Assembly (NCBI GenBank): GCA_029570245.1
Contig: JAKQSH010000299.1
Location: forward strand, 1 to 16,145
DNA from: Deltaproteobacteria bacterium
GTDB taxonomy: Bacteria > Myxococcota_A > SURF-8
Direction: 5' to 3'
DNA: 16,145 bases
Below the pieces are notes generated by a model that was not told where the DNA came from, searched no databases, and saw nothing but the letters and a program-made list of their open reading frames with translations. This document shows, piece after piece, positions 13,321 through 16,145 of the stretch; position 1 is the stretch's first letter, and each line of letters begins with the position of its first letter. A program made the translations under genes and the position numbers.

Positions 13321-13349
13321 TTGCACAGAATGCACAGTTTGAGTATGCT
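13321..13349 (+). promoter_or_regulatory. Candidate promoter of the small membrane protein-lptD unit
   Basis: TTGCAC (13321-13326) and TATGCT (13344-13349) are 17 nt apart, both only moderate matches. The -35 side overlaps a direct repeat TGCACA-GAA-TGCACA (13322-13336). The predicted start near 13356 fits translation from 13419. The divergent lipoprotein promoter lies only 18 bp away. Confidence 0.35.
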
Positions 13350-13418
13350 CATTGAATAAATCTGGAAGAATGGACACGCTGACATATGTATACCGGAAAA
13401 TATATAAGCAGGGTCAGA

Positions 13419-13745
13419 ATGCCGGACAGCGACAGGTTGAAGCGACGCAATTTTTTCATCATGCTGGCTCTGATACTGATTATGGCTATGATTTTAATTT
13501 ATTCGCGCGGAATGTCCGCCATACAGATAAAAGCGGAAATCGAGCTTGCAGACTCACGAATTATCTGTGATGGAAAAGAACTGGCCCATACGACATCGTC
13601 CTACGACGAAAAAACATGGCGAATCTTCATCAAAAAGGGACGTGGAGCATGCATGCTGAGGCGTAGCGGCTGCCATCCGGTTACTTTTCGCTACGATACA
13701 AATTCAGGCCCGGCCATAATTCCAGTAAAACTGGAATGTGAATAA
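13419..13745 (+). CDS. Small single-pass membrane protein with four cysteines, upstream of lptD
   Basis: The 108-residue product has a short basic N-terminus (DRLKRR), one membrane segment (about 11-28, NFFIMLALILIMAMILIY), and a periplasmic part of about 78 residues. That part has strand-like segments and four cysteines (50, 78, 85, 107). I do not recognise a family. The N-in, C-out layout before lptD recalls LptC, but the protein is much shorter and has no LptC signature I can see. ATG 13419 is chosen because GCAGGG lies 5 nt upstream; ATG 13386 has no such site. Its stop lies 9 nt before the lptD start, so cotranscription and coupled translation are likely. A role in LPS export or in LptD disulfide formation is only a guess from context. 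Confidence 0.6.
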   Translation: MPDSDRLKRRNFFIMLALILIMAMILIYSRGMSAIQIKAEIELADSRIICDGKELAHTTSSYDEKTWRIFIKKGRGACMLRRSGCHPVTFRYDTNSGPAIIPVKLECE

Positions 13746-13751
13746 CATTCC
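13719..13751 (+). promoter_or_regulatory. Two mutually exclusive hairpins at the lptD translation start
   Basis: ATTCCAGT-AAA-ACTGGAAT (13719-13737) is a perfect 8-bp hairpin. GGAATGT-GAATA-ACATTCC (13733-13751) is a perfect 7-bp hairpin. They share GGAAT (13733-13737), so only one can form. The second ends 3 nt before the lptD ATG (13755) and contains the upstream stop codon in its loop and right arm. No ordinary Shine-Dalgarno precedes lptD. Confidence 0.45.
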
Positions 13752-13754
13752 CAG

Positions 13755-15977
13755 ATGCCGCACAGATATCTGAAGATTTTCATCATTTCGCTGGCGGTTT
13801 TTCTGATTGAGATTCAGCACTTGCCAATCAACCCGGCATATGCGGCAGAACCGCAGTTCGAAATTGAGTCTTTTTCGCTATCCGCAGATTCTGTTGAAGT
13901 GAACGAAAACACACAGATAATTGCAGAAGGCAATGTACGTCTTGAATCCGGCGGACTTTCAATCCGCGCCGGGCGTCTGAAATATTCCAGAAACAACGGA
14001 AGCTTCATACTGTCGGAAAAAGTTCAGTTGCATCTGATGCAGATTGAAATTGTTGCGGAAGAATTGTCCTACAACTCTATTGATGGCCAGCTGAAAGCGA
14101 AAGAGGCTTCCCTTCGCATAAAAGAACCGGAAGCAACATGCAGCGAAGATAACTGCTGCCGCGACCGTGCAATTTTCAGAGCAGGAACCCTCAAACGCGA
14201 CGCAACGGGAGTCTGGAAAATCGAAAACGGCTCTTTCACTTCGTGTGATTGCGGAGAAGGCAAGACGCCATCATGGAAAATTGAAGCGCACAGCATTAAA
14301 GCCCAGGATGGCGAAAACGCCATCGCGGAGAAGCCAAAATTCTACATCCGCGACACTCCGGTATTCATGCTTCCAGCCGCAATGTTTCCTCTGAGTTCGC
14401 GCCGCAGCGGTTTTCTGGCGCCGCGATTTTCATTCACCGATTACAATGGATTCCGCACCGGAGAAGACTATTTTCTGGCATTCGACCGCAGCGCCGATGC
14501 GACTTTCGGACTTGACTTCATGCACAAACGCGGCTTCATGGGGTCAGTCGAAACGCGATACAATTTCGGACATACGGAAGGAAAATTAAACGCATTTTAT
14601 CTGCCGGACTGGTCAGCCGATGTATCAGACAATGATTTCAACCGATTCTCGCTTGAAGGGGAACACATCTGGAAACACAACAGCGCACTGATCCAGAAAA
14701 TAAAACTGGAACTGCTTTCCGATACAAAAGTTCCACAGCATTTCGGGCGTAACTGGCGTGAGCGCAGCCTTGATTATACCGAATCTTCGCAGATGTGGGA
14801 ATTCTCACTGGAAGAAGTATCCATTGGATTTTCGAGCTCTTATCAGCAGGCCCTGAGTTCCGGTTCAAGAACCGACGGCTGGCTTTGGGATTTGAACGGC
14901 AACAGCCCTGCATTTGTATTGAATCGCCTGTCTCTTAACATTCCGACAGCGACTTTCGCCGGCGGCCATGTTCTGTTGACCATGCGCAACTCAAGCGAAA
15001 TCGTTCAGACCCTCGGACAGGCCGACGCAACAGCCGACGATGATTCTCCACCTGCACTGCCGGACACTTCGGCTATGTTCGATATCGAACCGGAAATGGC
15101 TTTTCCATTCCAGGTATTGAATGCAATAGAAATCCGCCCATACATGTCATATCGACAGAAATTTTTCGTGAGCAGCGATTTCAGCGGCGAGAAAAGTTAT
15201 GCCGCAATCGGAGCAGATATACAATCCCGCATATGGAGAATATTCGAACTGAAAAACGGGGCACTGAAACACGAAATCATTCCGGGCGCCGCCTGGCGCT
15301 TTCTGCCGTTTCAATACGACGGAACAGAAAAAACAGAGCTGACAAGGGCGCTGCGGCTGCTGGATTACCCTGATGCGACAAACAGCCCGCAACATGCGGA
15401 AGCGCGTCTGAGCAACCGACTGGCCCTGCGGCGTGGAAACAGCAGCGACGGAATAATTTACCGTTTTTTTGAACTCAACCTGATTCAGAGAGTTTTCATC
15501 GAAGCCGCAATAAATGACCCGGAAAAACGACGCATCGACGACGGAAGAGTGGAATTGATACTGCGCGCCCCCAAAGCAGAGTGGAAAAACAGAATGTCGC
15601 TACGCTGGAATGACAGCCGGGTTCAATCGGCGCGATCATCACTCGGACTGGGGCCATTTCACGGAATTTCATTCGGCGCAGAATACCTGCTCATCGAAAA
15701 CGGCCCGCTGCTGGGGGACTGGATATACCAGCATACTTTTGAAAACGACGAACGTTTTCATCAGATCGGAGGAAATATTTCCTGGACCTTCGCGAAATCG
15801 TTTACACTCGGATACGCAGTCGATGTTTCAATAAAAGAATCGCAACTGATCGAACAGCACTGGCTTGCAGCTTACCGTTCGAAATGCAATTGCTGGGGAA
15901 TGGAACTGACAGCTTTCCATCGCCCAGGATTGAATTTCCCGGATGTATTTCTCAATATCGACTTGAATTTTATGTAA
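13755..15977 (+). CDS. lptD: LPS-assembly protein LptD (OstA/Imp)
   Basis: LptD is the outer-membrane barrel that, with LptE, places lipopolysaccharide in the outer leaflet. The 740-residue product has a signal peptide (cleavage probably after AYA30). An OstA/LptA-like periplasmic domain follows (about 38-190), with SADSVEVNENTQIIAEGNV and then SCDCGEGKTPSWKIEAHSI, which matches the conserved TC...P.W.I.A region. The plug/barrel junction FYIRDTPVFMLPAAMFPLS then RRSGFLAPRFSF is typical of the family. The remaining 500 residues form the barrel, ending NIDLNFM. Cysteines occur at 129, 134, 135, 164 and 166 in the periplasmic domain and as CNC at 711-713 near the end. This parallels the N-terminal to C-terminal disulfides that activate E. 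coli LptD, although there the C-terminal cysteines are adjacent. The only suitable start lacks a good Shine-Dalgarno and lies 9 nt after the preceding stop. Confidence 0.93.
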   Translation: MPHRYLKIFIISLAVFLIEIQHLPINPAYAAEPQFEIESFSLSADSVEVNENTQIIAEGNVRLESGGLSIRAGRLKYSRNNGSFILSEKVQLHLMQIEIVAEELSYNSIDGQLKAKEASLRIKEPEATCSEDNCCRDRAIFRAGTLKRDATGVWKIENGSFTSCDCGEGKTPSWKIEAHSIKAQDGENAIAEKPKFYIRDTPVFMLPAAMFPLSSRRSGFLAPRFSFTDYNGFRTGEDYFLAFDRSADATFGLDFMHKRGFMGSVETRYNFGHTEGKLNAFYLPDWSADVSDNDFNRFSLEGEHIWKHNSALIQKIKLELLSDTKVPQHFGRNWRERSLDYTESSQMWEFSLEEVSIGFSSSYQQALSSGSRTDGWLWDLNGNSPAFVLNRLSLNIPTATFAGGHVLLTMRNSSEIVQTLGQADATADDDSPPALPDTSAMFDIEPEMAFPFQVLNAIEIRPYMSYRQKFFVSSDFSGEKSYAAIGADIQSRIWRIFELKNGALKHEIIPGAAWRFLPFQYDGTEKTELTRALRLLDYPDATNSPQHAEARLSNRLALRRGNSSDGIIYRFFELNLIQRVFIEAAINDPEKRRIDDGRVELILRAPKAEWKNRMSLRWNDSRVQSARSSLGLGPFHGISFGAEYLLIENGPLLGDWIYQHTFENDERFHQIGGNISWTFAKSFTLGYAVDVSIKESQLIEQHWLAAYRSKCNCWGMELTAFHRPGLNFPDVFLNIDLNFM

Positions 15978-16004
15978 AAAAAAAAACGCACCCGAAGGTG
16001 CGTT
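15976..16004 (-). terminator. Intrinsic terminator of the minus-strand Cys-rich gene
   Basis: AACGCACC (15985-15992), a four-base loop CGAA, and GGTGCGTT (15997-16004) form an 8-bp stem. On the minus strand the stem is followed by a run of T (complement of the eleven A at 15976-15986), the classic intrinsic terminator. On the plus strand no U-tract follows, so it is not an obvious terminator for lptD, whose stop codon lies in the A-run. Confidence 0.85.
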
Positions 16005-16028
16005 AAGAAAGATCGAAACATCAAAGCC

Positions 16029-16145
16029 TCAGGGACGACAGGCACAGGAAAGACTGTCGAAGCAGGTTGTGAAATCCAGACCGCAGAGCTGGTCTACACA
16101 GAAGTTAAGCTCGTTGAACAGATCATCGACCAGACCAACCGCATA
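16029..16145 (-). CDS. C-terminal fragment of a Cys-rich protein
   Basis: The frame is open at the right edge. The visible 38 residues read LVDDLFNELNFCVDQLCG and then LDFTTCFDSLSCACRP before a TGA at 16031-16029. Five cysteines in 21 residues suggest a disulfide-bonded exported domain. The intrinsic terminator 25 nt beyond the stop, with its T-run on this strand, supports a real gene end. No family can be named from this fragment. Confidence 0.6.
   Translation of the reverse strand, partial: YAVGLVDDLFNELNFCVDQLCGLDFTTCFDSLSCACRP

Noticed and set aside
1..16145. CRISPR arrays, tRNA or rRNA genes, insertion sequences, phage or defence systems
   Set aside because: I saw no regularly spaced repeats, cloverleaf-like sequence, transposase or integrase motif, or known defence domain in any frame.

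Overview
The window looks like a chromosomal segment of a diderm (Gram-negative), deltaproteobacterial-type organism, probably related to Myxococcota/Bradymonadota. That placement is inference from four things: an LptD-type LPS assembly protein, several lipoproteins with a lipobox followed by Asp/Gly (SDGD-like) linkers, Cys-rich modules of the form common in myxobacterial secreted proteins, and a small CKQSLYFP-type protein I associate with deltaproteobacteria. Codon use looks even and I see no transposase, integrase, tRNA, rRNA, CRISPR array or phage gene, so this reads as ordinary chromosome rather than an island.

Layout. 1-2450: the 3' part of a GPH-type sugar/cation symporter gene runs toward a minus-strand pair, a YdjC/ChbG-type deacetylase downstream of a 66-residue RHH-like protein. 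2571-5435: a strong promoter and a structured leader of about 185 nt precede panD. Then a dyad-bearing extended -10 promoter drives a two-gene unit overlapping by ATGA: a lipoprotein with a glycosidase-like TIM-barrel domain and a predicted outer-membrane beta-barrel. 5439-7432: a Cys-rich, EF-hand-like lipoprotein (minus) and an MFS transporter (plus) diverge from back-to-back promoters. 7440-9448: a Cthe_2159/DUF4353-like carbohydrate-binding lipoprotein (minus) is broken by a one-base frameshift near 8171. 9619-10705: a small heat-shock protein and an exported two-Cys protein share a unit ended by a very strong bidirectional terminator. 10725-13232 (minus): an unrecognised lipoprotein gene followed 12 nt later by glpK. 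13321-15977 (plus): a small Cys-containing membrane-anchored protein followed by lptD, with mutually exclusive hairpins at the junction. 16029-16145: the C-terminal end of a Cys-rich protein on the minus strand, with its terminator.

Most of the window serves the cell envelope: five exported or lipid-anchored proteins of unclear function, two or three outer-membrane or surface components and two transporters. A few metabolic genes (panD, glpK, the deacetylase) and one stress gene (hsp20) are interspersed. The points most worth a second look are the structured panD leader, the frameshifted surface protein, the overlapping hairpins before lptD, the glycosidase-like lipoprotein that lacks the usual acid/base residue, and two minus-strand genes whose -10 boxes sit so close to the ATG that their mRNAs may be leaderless.
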